This document shows, piece by piece, positions 1 to 8,324 of a stretch of 64,000 nucleotides of DNA (the first letter of the stretch is position 1; each line of letters opens with the position of its first letter). The position numbers and the translations under genes were made by a program. Under the pieces are notes generated by a model that was not told where the DNA came from, did no database searches, and saw nothing but the letters and a program-made list of their open reading frames with translations. Origin of the DNA: Parapedobacter sp037190485 (GTDB lineage: Bacteria; Bacteroidota; Bacteroidia; Sphingobacteriales; Sphingobacteriaceae); NCBI GenBank assembly GCA_037190485.1, contig JBBCJB010000003.1, positions 211,476 through 275,475 on the forward strand, in the 5' to 3' direction.

Positions 1-554
1 AGGATCCGGTCAAACTCTTCCTTCGTCGGGAATAACGTCCCTTTGATGTCCTTCAATATGCTGAATCGCATGCCGACTAAGGCGAACAACAGGATCTCGG
101 CGGTCTCGCGTATGTCGCCGACCACCAACTGCCCTGCGCCCACGCCCTTCTGCAAGATCAATCCGATGGTGTGCACTTCCTTGCTTTTGGAATCTTCCAT
201 CACGCATGCCATTTCATCGGGCATCAGCTGTACGGCGGAAACGGCATGTTCCAACAACGTATAATACCGCATGATGAAGGCGATTCGCTGGTCCAGCACG
301 AACATCATGGCATCGTGGCAATCGTCGATCGTGGCCAATTCGGACTCTATTTCGGCGAACGACTGACCGATCACATGCTCAAGCACGGCGGCATACAGGG
401 CGTTCTTGTCGGGAAAATAGTAGTAGAGCAGTGCCTTCGAGAAGGAAAGGTCGCTGGCGATTTCGGCCATCGTCGTCTTTGCCAAGCCAAAATGCGCGAA
501 CCTGCGGGTAGCGGCCTCCAAAATCTGCGTGCGCTTTTTATCTGCATTAATCAT
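1..554 (-). CDS. TetR/AcrR family transcriptional regulator (3' end outside window)
   Basis: I read 184 codons from the ATG at 554 to the left edge, where the gene is cut. The N-terminus (MINADKKRTQILEAATRRFA) is a TetR helix-turn-helix, continuing with a TTMAEIASDL stretch and then SKALLYYYFPDKNALYAAV, the recognition helix plus the YYYF signature. The rest is a helical ligand-binding half with no recognisable effector specificity. These proteins are dimeric repressors that usually control a neighbouring efflux or metabolic gene. The visible neighbour is murB, divergent and probably unrelated, so the target may lie left of the window. About 10-20 residues are probably missing from the C-terminus, judging by usual family length. 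Confidence 0.88.
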   Translation of the reverse strand, partial: MINADKKRTQILEAATRRFAHFGLAKTTMAEIASDLSFSKALLYYYFPDKNALYAAVLEHVIGQSFAEIESELATIDDCHDAMMFVLDQRIAFIMRYYTLLEHAVSAVQLMPDEMACVMEDSKSKEVHTIGLILQKGVGAGQLVVGDIRETAEILLFALVGMRFSILKDIKGTLFPTKEEFDRI

Positions 555-593
555 ACTGTGTGTTTGCCTAGTCGTGTTGTCAGGTCAATCGCT

Positions 594-601
594 TATCTTT
601 G
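594..601 (+). promoter_or_regulatory. putative -7 box upstream of murB
   Basis: TATCTTTG matches the Bacteroidota TAnnTTTG element. A TTG lies upstream at 577-579 but the spacing (14 nt) is shorter than the usual 18-20, so the match is partial. It lies about 93 bases before the murB start and inside the divergent TetR/murB spacer. Confidence 0.35.
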
Positions 602-694
602 AGCGCTGCTTTGCTGGCCCCTACGGACCATCGAACCATCCTATAGGTTAAAGGTAGTCTATTTTTTTGAATAATTGAAAATATCGATCGATTT

Positions 695-1723
695 ATGGCA
701 CTTTCGTTCCAGGAACGCGTCTCGCTCACCAAGCTCAATACCTTCGGGGTGGACGCCCAAGCGGACAAACTGGTAGAGATCCGCAACGAAGACGAGCTGG
801 CAGACCTCTACGCACGGCACCGCGACTTGATCCAAGAACCGACACTCGTGCTTGGAGGCGGCAGCAACATGTTGTTCACCAAAAATTTCGAAGGGCTCGT
901 GATCCACATCAAGATCAAGGGCATCCGCCACGCGATCCAGGGAATGGACATCTTGGTCACTGCCGGCGCCGGCGTGGTCTGGAATGAACTGGTGTGGCAC
1001 TGCGTGGATCGCGGATTCGGCGGCATCGAAAACCTGGCCCTGATCCCGGGCACGGTCGGCGCGGCCCCCATACAGAACATCGGCGCCTACGGCGTGGAGC
1101 TCCAGGACGTCTTTGCCAGCTGTCGGGCATTCGACACACACCGTGGCACATTTTCCACATTCGACAAGGCCGCTTGCCGATTCGCTTACCGCGACAGCCT
1201 CTTCAAGAGTGAGGCAAGGGGCCGGTACATCATCACGGAGGTCACGCTCAGGCTATCGCGAGCGCACCGCCTGAACACATCGTACGGCGCAATCCAGGCG
1301 GAGCTGGCCAGCCGCGGCATCACCTCCCCCACCATCAGGGATATCGCAACCGTCGTATCGGCGATACGGACCGATAAATTACCCGATCCGTCCACGATTG
1401 GCAATGCGGGGAGCTTTTTCAAGAATCCCATCATACCCGTACAGTATTTGAAGCAGTTACAGTCCACTTTACCGGACAATACGTTCGTGCATTATCCCGT
1501 GGATGATGAACGTGTGAAAATCGCCGCCGGTTGGCTCATCGAGCAATGCGGGTGGAAAGGCCGACGCGTAGGCGATGCCGGCACGTGGAAAAATCAGGCA
1601 TTGGTATTGGTGAATCATGAAAACGCCTCTGGAACAGAAATTTATCGGTTGTCCGAACAAATCATACAGGATGTGGAAGCCAAATTCGGCATCACGCTGG
1701 AACGCGAAGTAAATATATTTTGA
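695..1723 (+). CDS. murB: UDP-N-acetylenolpyruvoylglucosamine reductase
   Basis: MurB reduces UDP-GlcNAc-enolpyruvate to UDP-MurNAc with NADPH and FAD, the second committed step of peptidoglycan precursor synthesis in the cytoplasm. The protein has 342 residues, the size of the E. coli-like type I enzyme. Visible motifs: LGGGSNMLF (FAD binding, about residue 53), NLALIPGTVGAAPIQNIGAYG (about 112), YRDSLFK (about 167), GNAGSFFKNP with the catalytic Ser (about 240), AAGWLIEQCGWKG (about 277), and a C-terminal LEREVNIF holding the conserved Glu. It is a stand-alone gene between the TetR regulator and an ECF sigma factor. The ATG at 695 gives the full N-terminal substrate domain. Confidence 0.96.
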   Translation: MALSFQERVSLTKLNTFGVDAQADKLVEIRNEDELADLYARHRDLIQEPTLVLGGGSNMLFTKNFEGLVIHIKIKGIRHAIQGMDILVTAGAGVVWNELVWHCVDRGFGGIENLALIPGTVGAAPIQNIGAYGVELQDVFASCRAFDTHRGTFSTFDKAACRFAYRDSLFKSEARGRYIITEVTLRLSRAHRLNTSYGAIQAELASRGITSPTIRDIATVVSAIRTDKLPDPSTIGNAGSFFKNPIIPVQYLKQLQSTLPDNTFVHYPVDDERVKIAAGWLIEQCGWKGRRVGDAGTWKNQALVLVNHENASGTEIYRLSEQIIQDVEAKFGITLEREVNIF

Positions 1724-1763
1724 AAAGTCAAAACATTACACTAGATTAGCCGTACGGTTTTAA

Positions 1764-1791
1764 TTGCCAATTCATTTTAGCACGATACTTG
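1764..1791 (+). promoter_or_regulatory. putative promoter of the ECF sigma gene
   Basis: TTG at 1764-1766 and TACTTG at 1786-1791 are separated by 19 nt. The -7 element is one base shorter than the TAnnTTTG consensus. This would give a leader of about 130 bases before the start at 1931. Confidence 0.4.
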
Positions 1792-1930
1792 CAGTAGCCA
1801 ACGCGACACTAAATAAACCGAAGTAAAACGTCAGGTTTTCTCGGATAGGCTGTCAGAAGCTTATTTGATATCATAAAATGTTTAACATGGAGATCCGGGC
1901 GTGGCCTGGGATTCCTTAAACCGTAAAAAG

Positions 1931-2446
1931 ATGACGAGATTTGAGTTTAACACGTTAGTGGTGCAACACACAGAATCCCTGAGGGGATATGCCCTGCATT
2001 TTACGCGCGACGACGAGGACGCCAATGACCTCGTACAGGACACCATGCTGAAAGCGGTGACGTATCACGGCAAATTCAGGGAAGGGACCAACCTGAAAGG
2101 ATGGTTGTATACCATCATGAAAAACACGTTCATCAATCATTACCGTCGATTGGTGAAGACCACATTACTGGTGACGCAATCGGACGAGATATCCAGCGCG
2201 CACTTGGCCCACAGCGCCACCATCAACGCTGGCGAAAGCAAGTTCGTGATGGATGATATCAAAGAGGCCATGGCCGCATTGGCCGAGGAATACTACGTCC
2301 CCTTCAGCATGTACTTCGAAGGGTACAAATACCATGAGATTTCCGAACACCTACAGATTCCGATCGGCACGGTAAAGACACGGATACACGTGGCGAGGCG
2401 GACGATGAAAAAAGCATTGGATACCTATCGGTATGATCGGGGGTGA
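1931..2446 (+). CDS. ECF RNA polymerase sigma factor
   Basis: A 171-residue sigma-70 family ECF factor. Region 2 contains FTRDDEDANDLVQDTMLKA (about residues 25-45) and the LKGWLYTIMKNTFINHYRR stretch used in -10 recognition. Region 4 has YEGYKYHEISEHLQIPIGTV followed by a recognition helix (KTRIHVARR). I chose the ATG at 1931 rather than an upstream in-frame GTG at 1901, because the paralogue at 54114 begins with the equivalent MNKIEFN and is also 171 residues. No anti-sigma gene is adjacent. The next gene overlaps its 3' end by 14 bases and encodes a cytochrome-b5-like protein, so the two are likely translationally coupled. Target genes are unknown. Confidence 0.92.
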   Translation: MTRFEFNTLVVQHTESLRGYALHFTRDDEDANDLVQDTMLKAVTYHGKFREGTNLKGWLYTIMKNTFINHYRRLVKTTLLVTQSDEISSAHLAHSATINAGESKFVMDDIKEAMAALAEEYYVPFSMYFEGYKYHEISEHLQIPIGTVKTRIHVARRTMKKALDTYRYDRG

Positions 2447-2690
2447 TCATCCCCCGGAAGAATTAGCAACATACACAAAGTCCCAACTGGCCTTGCGCAA
2501 CGGACAGGACAAGCCCGAGATCTGGGTTGCGTACCGGGGTTACATCTATGATGTTTCGCGGAGCCGTTTGTGGCGGAGGGGCATGCATTACGAACACTGG
2601 GCTGGGCAGGACCTCACCGACGAGCTTGCCGATGCGCCGCATACAGACGAGGTCTTCGCCCGTTTCGAGCTCATCGGCAAGCTATCGTGA
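2433..2690 (+). CDS. cytochrome b5-like heme/steroid-binding domain protein
   Basis: An 85-residue single-domain protein of the cytochrome b5-like heme/steroid-binding family (PF00173-like). Visible family features are the core VAYRGYIYDVSRSRLW (about 32-47), the GMHYEHWAGQDLT segment with a candidate axial His, the APHTDEV segment with the second His, and a final LIGKL. No signal peptide or membrane anchor is seen, so it should be cytoplasmic. Its ATG lies inside the last codons of the ECF sigma factor, which implies co-transcription. A redox, heme or small-molecule sensing role for the sigma factor is possible but is inference. It converges on the PfkB kinase with a 16-base gap. Confidence 0.82.
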   Translation: MIGGDHPPEELATYTKSQLALRNGQDKPEIWVAYRGYIYDVSRSRLWRRGMHYEHWAGQDLTDELADAPHTDEVFARFELIGKLS

Positions 2691-2706
2691 ACCCGTCGCT
2701 GTCCGC

Positions 2707-3627
2707 TCAGTTGCCGATATCGAATTTGGCCAGTTCGGTAAAGCTGCGTATCCGTTCGCTTATCTGCCGGTTATCCAGGGTCGAGAGCCGCTCGGTCCCG
2801 AACTGCTCGACGCAAAACGAAGCAAGCGCGGATCCGAAGATGATTGCATTCTTCATGTTGTGGAACGTCAGCGTGCCCACGCTCGCCAAGTAACCGATGA
2901 ATCCGCCGGCGAAACTATCGCCCGCACCGGTGGGATCGAAGACTTCCGCCAACGGCAAGGCAGGTGCGGAAAACACCTTATTCTCACCGAACAACAGCGC
3001 ACCGTGCTCACCCTTCTTGATGATCACGTACCTTGGCCCCAGCTGCCTGATCTTGCCGGCCGCTTTGACCAACGAATATTCACCCGAAAGCTGCCGCGCC
3101 TCAGCATCGTTGATCGTCAATACGTCCACCCTTTTTAGCACACGCTTCAAATCGTCCAGTGCAATGTCCATCCAGAAATTCATGGTGTCTAACACCACCA
3201 GTTTCGGCTTCCTCCGTAGCCGATCGAGGGTAGTGAGCTGTACCTGTGGGGTCAGGTTGCCCAACAGCAGGTACTCGCAATCTTGGTAGGAGTCGGGCAC
3301 CACCGGATCGAAATCGGCCAGCACGTTAAGCTCGGTCACCAAGGTATCCCGGCTATTCATATCGTTATGGTATTTGCCAGACCAAAAGAATGATTTCTCC
3401 CCCTGCTTGACCTGCACACCTTCAAGTTCGATTCCACGGCTACGCAGGTTTTGCAGGTTCTCTTCGCCGAAATCCGCTCCGACTACGCCGATCAACTTCA
3501 CCTTGTTATACAGGTAGGCCGCGGCCAAACCCGCGAACGTGGCCGCGCCACCCACTATTTTATCCGTCTTGCCAAAAGGCGTTTCAATCGCGTCGTAGGC
3601 AATGGTGCCGATGATGACTAAACTCAT
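2707..3627 (-). CDS. PfkB family carbohydrate/nucleoside kinase
   Basis: 306 residues with the ribokinase/PfkB fold: an N-terminal IGTIAYDAIETPFGK, the GGAATFAGLAAA substrate motif (about 26-37), and the anion-hole/catalytic motif FDPTGAGDSFAGGFIG (about 230-245) containing the base Asp. PfkB enzymes phosphorylate sugars, sugar phosphates or nucleosides with ATP. The specific substrate is not evident. The gene is monocistronic, reading away from the large catabolic locus, and has a good promoter of its own, so membership of that locus is doubtful. Confidence 0.9.
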   Translation of the reverse strand: MSLVIIGTIAYDAIETPFGKTDKIVGGAATFAGLAAAYLYNKVKLIGVVGADFGEENLQNLRSRGIELEGVQVKQGEKSFFWSGKYHNDMNSRDTLVTELNVLADFDPVVPDSYQDCEYLLLGNLTPQVQLTTLDRLRRKPKLVVLDTMNFWMDIALDDLKRVLKRVDVLTINDAEARQLSGEYSLVKAAGKIRQLGPRYVIIKKGEHGALLFGENKVFSAPALPLAEVFDPTGAGDSFAGGFIGYLASVGTLTFHNMKNAIIFGSALASFCVEQFGTERLSTLDNRQISERIRSFTELAKFDIGN

Positions 3628-3687
3628 GCTGATCTGTCTTGATTAAATACGCTTCGCAGTGCTTCATTGCCCTGCTGCAAAGCTGCG

Positions 3688-3719
3688 CAAAAGTACCGTT
3701 TTTGTCCGTCCAAGACAAA
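3688..3719 (-). promoter_or_regulatory. promoter of the PfkB kinase gene
   Basis: On the minus strand TTTG (3719-3716), 20 nt, then TACTTTTG (3695-3688) matches the Bacteroidota TTTG/TAnnTTTG consensus. The predicted leader before the start at 3627 is about 55 bases. Confidence 0.6.
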
Positions 3720-3854
3720 TACTTATTTACCGTTCCTACACAAACCCATTTTTTTACCGATGCCTACGATTAAGTGGGCGATTGGATTATTCAAAAAAAA
3801 TATGCAAAACTCAAGCTTCAACTAATTTCATTGGTATCTTCACATATTGTAAAT

Positions 3855-4196
3855 ATGGATTATAAGAACATTCGTGTTATTTTGCCTGACATGCATTTTT
3901 GAACCTGGGCTTTCCTGGTCACTGGTACGGTGGAGAATCCAAGGTTTTCCTTTGCCATCGGTTTCGAGGAAGTGGGCCAGCCGGGCCACGGGGACACATT
4001 GGCACACACGCTGATAGACGAATTGATGGATTACCTGCGGACCTGGCCGAAAATGCGCGCGACGATCCTCTGGAAAGTCAGCGAAAGAAACCGGTTGATC
4101 AGCGCGGATTGGGAAAGGAGCGGGGAATCGCTTCAAGGCATCCTGGAAGTCATTTTTTCAACCAGCTGCCTATACGTATTATACTTATCGAGGTAA
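3855..4196 (+). pseudogene. short reading frame interrupted by an in-frame TGA
   Basis: The ATG at 3855 opens a frame (MDYKNIRVILPDMHF) that stops at TGA 3900-3902. The same frame then continues open, reading TWAFLVTGT, ENPRFSFAIGF, TLIDELMDYLRTWPKM and ILWKVSERNRLISADWE before running into the 3' end of the FGGY kinase on the other strand and stopping at 4196. Third-position GC and amino-acid composition after the stop look like coding sequence, so I read this as a broken or 3'-truncated gene. I do not recognise the family. The alternative is a functional gene starting at the GTG at 3930. The 505-base gap between the kinases (3628-4132) holds nothing else but the PfkB promoter. Confidence 0.4.
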
Positions 4197-5635
4197 TAAC
4201 CTTCGGAATGACGTCCGGGTGCGAACTGCTTAGCCGGTTTGACCATGACCTTGACGGCGTGTTCCAGATCAGGGAAAAGCCCTATGCCTACTCCGGCGGC
4301 CATCGCATTTCCCAGACATCCGGTTTCGGCGACTTCCAGCACTTCCAGCCGACACGCAAGGACATCAGCCAGCAATTGGGGGAATATTTCGCCGCGCGCG
4401 CCGCCGCCGGTGAGTCTGGCAAAGCCAATCTCAATACCCGAAGCACGCAGTCGGTCGACATGTGATTTATGGCTGAACGCAATACCTTCGTACACGGCGT
4501 TAAGCATATCGAGTTTGGTGTGCGCCCCACATAGGTTATGGAATCCGGAACGCAAAGCGCCCTCCAGGTTATTCCCATGGAGGAATGGCAGAAAAAGGAT
4601 ATCGTTTTCCCGTCGTCCGGATGCGTTGAGCTTCTCGTCGCAATAAGCGAAAATGGACATGCCTCGCCTTTCGCACTTCTTTTTCTCGCGTTTCATGAAT
4701 TGGTTGACAAACCACTCCAGGTTTGTCATCGCGGTCGGACTGGCCTCGACCGCAAGTTGCCATCGTGGATCGGCAAACACCGAAACCATGGCTAGCGTTT
4801 CGGATGTGACGGGCTTGTCCAGTAGCGCGCAATTGACGCTCCATGATCCGGAGATGATCGATGCCATACCCGGCGCCGTTACGCCGCTCCCGATCATGTT
4901 GGCCACCAGGTCAATCATGCCACCGACAACCGGCGTTCCGACCTTCAAGGTGGTCTCCTTGGCGGCAGCGGAGGTGACCGTACCGATTACCTCCGCGCTT
5001 CCGTTTACAGGCGGGAAAGCGGACTTCAGGTCAGCGACATCGAACAGCGCAAGCAGCTCGTCGCTCAATCGCCGCGCCTGGACATCCAAGAGGTTGGTTA
5101 CCGAAAGATCGGAAATATCGCTGCCTACTACGCCCGTAAGCCTGAAGTTCACATAATCCTTGCAATGGAATACCGTTGCGATACGCGTATAGCAATCGTT
5201 TCGGTGATGCTTCAGCCAAGCCAGCAAGGCATTCGTCTGGCCGGGCCAGCACCACTGCCTGGAATACGCGAATGCCCGTTGGGCGACTCCCGACCGGTTC
5301 CACTCCCTGCAAACCGATTCTGCCCTGAAGTCCAGTGATTGTATACCGACAAGGGGACTTCCCGCACAATCCAGCGCATAGAGTCCATTACCATGACCGC
5401 TTACCCCTAGGGCACGGATGGCTGAGGCATCTATCCCTGTAAGCTGGATGACTTCGCGGATCACGGCGGCCACGCGTCGCCAAAGCGCATCGGGCCGCTG
5501 TTCGTAATGCCCAATCCCGCTCATAACCGTCTCGACCCTACGCGTGGCCACGCCCATCAATTCCCCCAAACCTGAAAAAATCGCGGCCTTGCAAACCGTA
5601 TTTCCGCAATCGACCCCAATCAAATACTCCGCCAT
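4133..5635 (-). CDS. FGGY-family carbohydrate kinase, LyxK/EryA-like
   Basis: 500 residues from the ATG at 5635; an in-frame start at 5659 would only add eight residues and overlap the preceding gene. The N-terminal AEYLIGVDCGNTVCKAAIF is the FGGY phosphate-1 region. GVSGHGNGLYALD, GTPVVGGMIDLVANMIGSG, and the C-terminal LTGGGARGEIFPQLLADV and TGCLGNAMAAGVGIG are the FGGY ATPase-fold signatures. The pattern of conserved segments (EASPTAMTNLEWF, FLPFLHGNN, YEGIAFSHKSHVDR) recalls E. coli LyxK and erythritol kinases rather than glycerol or xylulose kinase. It is the last gene of the 13-gene operon and presumably phosphorylates the sugar or polyol delivered by it. Substrate unknown. Confidence 0.88.
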   Translation of the reverse strand: MAEYLIGVDCGNTVCKAAIFSGLGELMGVATRRVETVMSGIGHYEQRPDALWRRVAAVIREVIQLTGIDASAIRALGVSGHGNGLYALDCAGSPLVGIQSLDFRAESVCREWNRSGVAQRAFAYSRQWCWPGQTNALLAWLKHHRNDCYTRIATVFHCKDYVNFRLTGVVGSDISDLSVTNLLDVQARRLSDELLALFDVADLKSAFPPVNGSAEVIGTVTSAAAKETTLKVGTPVVGGMIDLVANMIGSGVTAPGMASIISGSWSVNCALLDKPVTSETLAMVSVFADPRWQLAVEASPTAMTNLEWFVNQFMKREKKKCERRGMSIFAYCDEKLNASGRRENDILFLPFLHGNNLEGALRSGFHNLCGAHTKLDMLNAVYEGIAFSHKSHVDRLRASGIEIGFARLTGGGARGEIFPQLLADVLACRLEVLEVAETGCLGNAMAAGVGIGLFPDLEHAVKVMVKPAKQFAPGRHSEGYYLDKYNTYRQLVEKMTSRMP

Positions 5636-5649
5636 ATTATCAGGTTTAT

Positions 5650-6825
5650 CTACCAGCAAGCCAGGTACAGTCGCTCGATTTCAGCCGCACCGGGAACAAC
5701 GGGATTACGGTCCGGGCTCCCCGAGGCAAGGGCGTCAACCGACATTTTCGGCACCGATGCCGCGAATGCCGGGTATGGAACGTTGACGCAATCCCGCAAC
5801 CTGGGGATTCCAAGCCGCCGGTTCAGTGACTCCAGCGCCTCCACCAATGCTTCAGCGGCCACGTGATCCGGAGCGTCAGGCGAGGCGACACCAAACAAGC
5901 GCGCAACCGAAGCATAGCGTTGTAACCGACCGGGAAGCGAATATCGCGTGATCGAGGGTAGCAAGACCGCGTTGGACAATCCATGGGCCAGGTGATAAAC
6001 GGCCCCAAGCGGCCTGCTCATGCCGTGAACCAGGCAAACGCTGCTATTCGAAAAGGCCATCCCACCGTGGCAAGCGGCCACCGCCATTCCCTCACGGGCA
6101 ATTTCGTCGTCCGGATGGTTGAACGCACTCAACAAATGCTGATTCACCAGCGACATGCAGGAAATGGCCAGCGGATCTGACATGGCATTGGCCTTTGCCG
6201 AAACATAAGCTTCCAAACCGTGGGTCAATGTATCCACCCCAACATAAGCGGTCAGTTCAGCAGGCATGGTCATCGCCAGCCGATAATCGACAATGGCAGC
6301 ATCGGGCAGCAACGCATTGTCCAGCAGCATCATTTTCACCTGCCGCTGCTCATCGGTAATTACCGCTACCCGGGTGGCCTCGCTTCCGGTTCCGGAAGTC
6401 GTCGGGACGGCAACCATCGGCAAACCGCGTTTGGGGATGAGGTGATAGCCTGCGTACTGTGCCAATGCCCCGTCATTCGTTGCCAGCACCGACATGGCTT
6501 TGGCGGCATCGATGGGGCTACCCCCACCGATGGCCACCACGCTGTCGCATGCCCGTCCCTTCAGCACCTCCAGCCCGGCTTGCACGCAGGAGACCGTCGG
6601 ATCGGGCGAAACCCGGTGATATACCGAGCTGGAAATCCCTTCGGCCTGCAACCGTGCGACCACTTCCGCTATACGTCCACCCTGGAACTGATAAGCATCG
6701 GTGACGATAAGCGGATTTTTGCATCCAAGCGAGGTGAGTACATTGCCCAAATGCGCGATGGAACCGCCTCCGGAAATTATCCGTTGGGGTGAAGTGTATT
6801 CCTGGTGATCTTTTTGCAGTACCAT
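5650..6825 (-). CDS. iron-containing alcohol dehydrogenase
   Basis: 391 residues, group III (Fe-ADH) NAD(P)-dependent dehydrogenase. The Rossmann half carries GGGSIAHLGNVLTSLG and VVAIGGGSPIDAAKAM. The metal site is visible in VGVDTLTHGLEAYVS and in VHGMSRPLGAVYHLAHGLSNA, with the three conserved His. The ATG at 6825 overlaps the stop of the aldehyde dehydrogenase (TAATG), so I chose it over upstream in-frame starts at 6831 and 6861. Family members such as FucO reduce lactaldehyde or glycolaldehyde. Beside an aldolase and an aldehyde dehydrogenase, reduction of the aldehyde product of retro-aldol cleavage, or oxidation of an alcohol substrate, is the likely job. Confidence 0.9.
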   Translation of the reverse strand: MVLQKDHQEYTSPQRIISGGGSIAHLGNVLTSLGCKNPLIVTDAYQFQGGRIAEVVARLQAEGISSSVYHRVSPDPTVSCVQAGLEVLKGRACDSVVAIGGGSPIDAAKAMSVLATNDGALAQYAGYHLIPKRGLPMVAVPTTSGTGSEATRVAVITDEQRQVKMMLLDNALLPDAAIVDYRLAMTMPAELTAYVGVDTLTHGLEAYVSAKANAMSDPLAISCMSLVNQHLLSAFNHPDDEIAREGMAVAACHGGMAFSNSSVCLVHGMSRPLGAVYHLAHGLSNAVLLPSITRYSLPGRLQRYASVARLFGVASPDAPDHVAAEALVEALESLNRRLGIPRLRDCVNVPYPAFAASVPKMSVDALASGSPDRNPVVPGAAEIERLYLACW

Positions 6826-8324
6826 TACCATCCGTTCATGCGTTCGTAATTGGTATCCCACCGGGATAACAGGACTTTCTGCCTGGTGAAAAACTGGACC
6901 CCCTCCGTGCCTTGCAGGTGCAGGTCACCGTAAAAGGACTGGTTCCACCCCGAGAACGGGAAAAGGGCCATCGGCGCGGGCACACCGACATTGACACCTA
7001 CCATGCCGCATTTGATGCCCCTGACGAAACGCCTCGCCGCTCCGCCGTTGCTGGTATAAATCGTTGCTCCGTTGCCGAACGGCAACGTATTGGCTACGCG
7101 GATGCAATCCTCCAAGGTGCCGGGCCGCATGATCGCCAATACCGGCCCGAATAGTTCATTGCCGAATATATCCATACGCGGTGTCACACCATCGAGTAGC
7201 GACGGCCGCAGGAAGAACCCGTTCCCGGGTACGTCGATGCGGCCATCACAGACCGGAGCGGCACCCTGGGAAACTGCCGATTGGATTGCCCCGGCAATCC
7301 GGTCACGGGACAGCCCATCAATTACCGGCCCCATATCGATCCGTTCCCCAACAGTGGTATTCCCAACCACCATTGTTTGGGTGGCCGAAATCAACTGCGA
7401 CCGGAAACCTTCGTCGGTCGCATCCGGCAGCATCAGGATGGATCCTGCCATGCATCGCTGGCCGGCACAACCGAACGCGGCACCGATCACGGCACGCGTG
7501 GCGGAAGGGAAATCGGCATCGGGCATCACGACATGCACGTTTTTCGCACCACCACCGGCCTGGACGCGTTTGCCATGCGCACTTGCCAATCGGAAAACGT
7601 GCAGCGCCACAGCAGACGACCCGACGAAGCTTACCGCAGCGACATCGGGATGGGTACATAGCCGCTCGACCACCTCCCTTCCGCCATGGACAACGTTGAA
7701 CACCCCTTCGGGAAGACCGGCTTCCATGAACAAGCGCGCGAGGTAAAGCGCTGTCAAGGGCACCTTTTCGCTGGGTTTGAGCACGAACGTATTCCCGCAG
7801 GCAATGGCCAGCGGAAACATCCACATGGCCACCATCGCCGGGAAATTGAACGGACTGATGCCCACGCATACCCCCAAGGGTTCGCGCATGGTCAGCCCAT
7901 CGATCTCCGGCGCCAGTTGGCCGAGCTGCTCACCCTTGCCCAAATGGGCAATGCCACAGGCGAATTCGACGACCTCGAATCCACGCCGGATATCGCCGCG
8001 GGCCTCTTCAATCGTTTTGCCGTTCTCCTGGGCGATGAGCTGGGCAATGGTTTCCATGTGCTGGGAAAGTAACTGCCGATAGGCAAACAGGATATCCGCC
8101 CGCTTCGGTGCCGGCCACTCGGCCCATGCCGCAAATGCGCGTGACGCCGCCTCCACGGCCCGATCGACATCGGCAGCCACCCCAACCGGGGTTTCGGCAA
8201 TCACCTCCGCGGTAGATGGGTTATATACCGGCGTGGTCGACCCACCTTCGCTTGCCATCCATCGGCTGCCCACCAACATGGGCACCTGCCGGAATTCCGC
8301 GATGAAATCAGTTACCATTTCCAT
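6825..8324 (-). CDS. MmsA/IolA-type CoA-acylating aldehyde dehydrogenase
   Basis: 499 residues from the ATG at 8324, which is preceded by an AAGGG-like site; an upstream GTG at 8363 overlaps the aldolase more deeply. ALDH superfamily features: SPFNFPAMVAMWMFPLAIACGN, VLKPSEKVPLTA, FVGSSAVALHVF, GCAGQRCMAGS with the catalytic Cys, and ELFGPVLAIMRP. The position that carries the general-base Glu in hydrolytic ALDHs reads AGGGAKNVHVVMPDAD, as in methylmalonate-semialdehyde dehydrogenases, which transfer the acyl group to CoA. Activity on malonate semialdehyde itself is not implied. In this operon it probably converts the aldehyde released by the aldolase to an acyl-CoA. Confidence 0.88.
   Translation of the reverse strand: MEMVTDFIAEFRQVPMLVGSRWMASEGGSTTPVYNPSTAEVIAETPVGVAADVDRAVEAASRAFAAWAEWPAPKRADILFAYRQLLSQHMETIAQLIAQENGKTIEEARGDIRRGFEVVEFACGIAHLGKGEQLGQLAPEIDGLTMREPLGVCVGISPFNFPAMVAMWMFPLAIACGNTFVLKPSEKVPLTALYLARLFMEAGLPEGVFNVVHGGREVVERLCTHPDVAAVSFVGSSAVALHVFRLASAHGKRVQAGGGAKNVHVVMPDADFPSATRAVIGAAFGCAGQRCMAGSILMLPDATDEGFRSQLISATQTMVVGNTTVGERIDMGPVIDGLSRDRIAGAIQSAVSQGAAPVCDGRIDVPGNGFFLRPSLLDGVTPRMDIFGNELFGPVLAIMRPGTLEDCIRVANTLPFGNGATIYTSNGGAARRFVRGIKCGMVGVNVGVPAPMALFPFSGWNQSFYGDLHLQGTEGVQFFTRQKVLLSRWDTNYERMNGW

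Noticed and set aside
659..1141. 160-codon minus-strand frame over murB
   Set aside because: It lies wholly antisense to a clear MurB reading frame and has no family resemblance.
2707..3627. PfkB kinase as a member of the catabolic operon
   Set aside because: It is separated by about 500 bases including a broken gene, and has a consensus promoter of its own.
3900..3902. TGA as a selenocysteine codon
   Set aside because: No SECIS-like hairpin directly downstream, no selenoprotein family match, and the flanking protein is unknown. Simple disruption is more likely.
3840..4136. 98-codon minus-strand frame in the spacer between the kinases
   Set aside because: The opposite strand shows better coding composition, and no family is recognisable.
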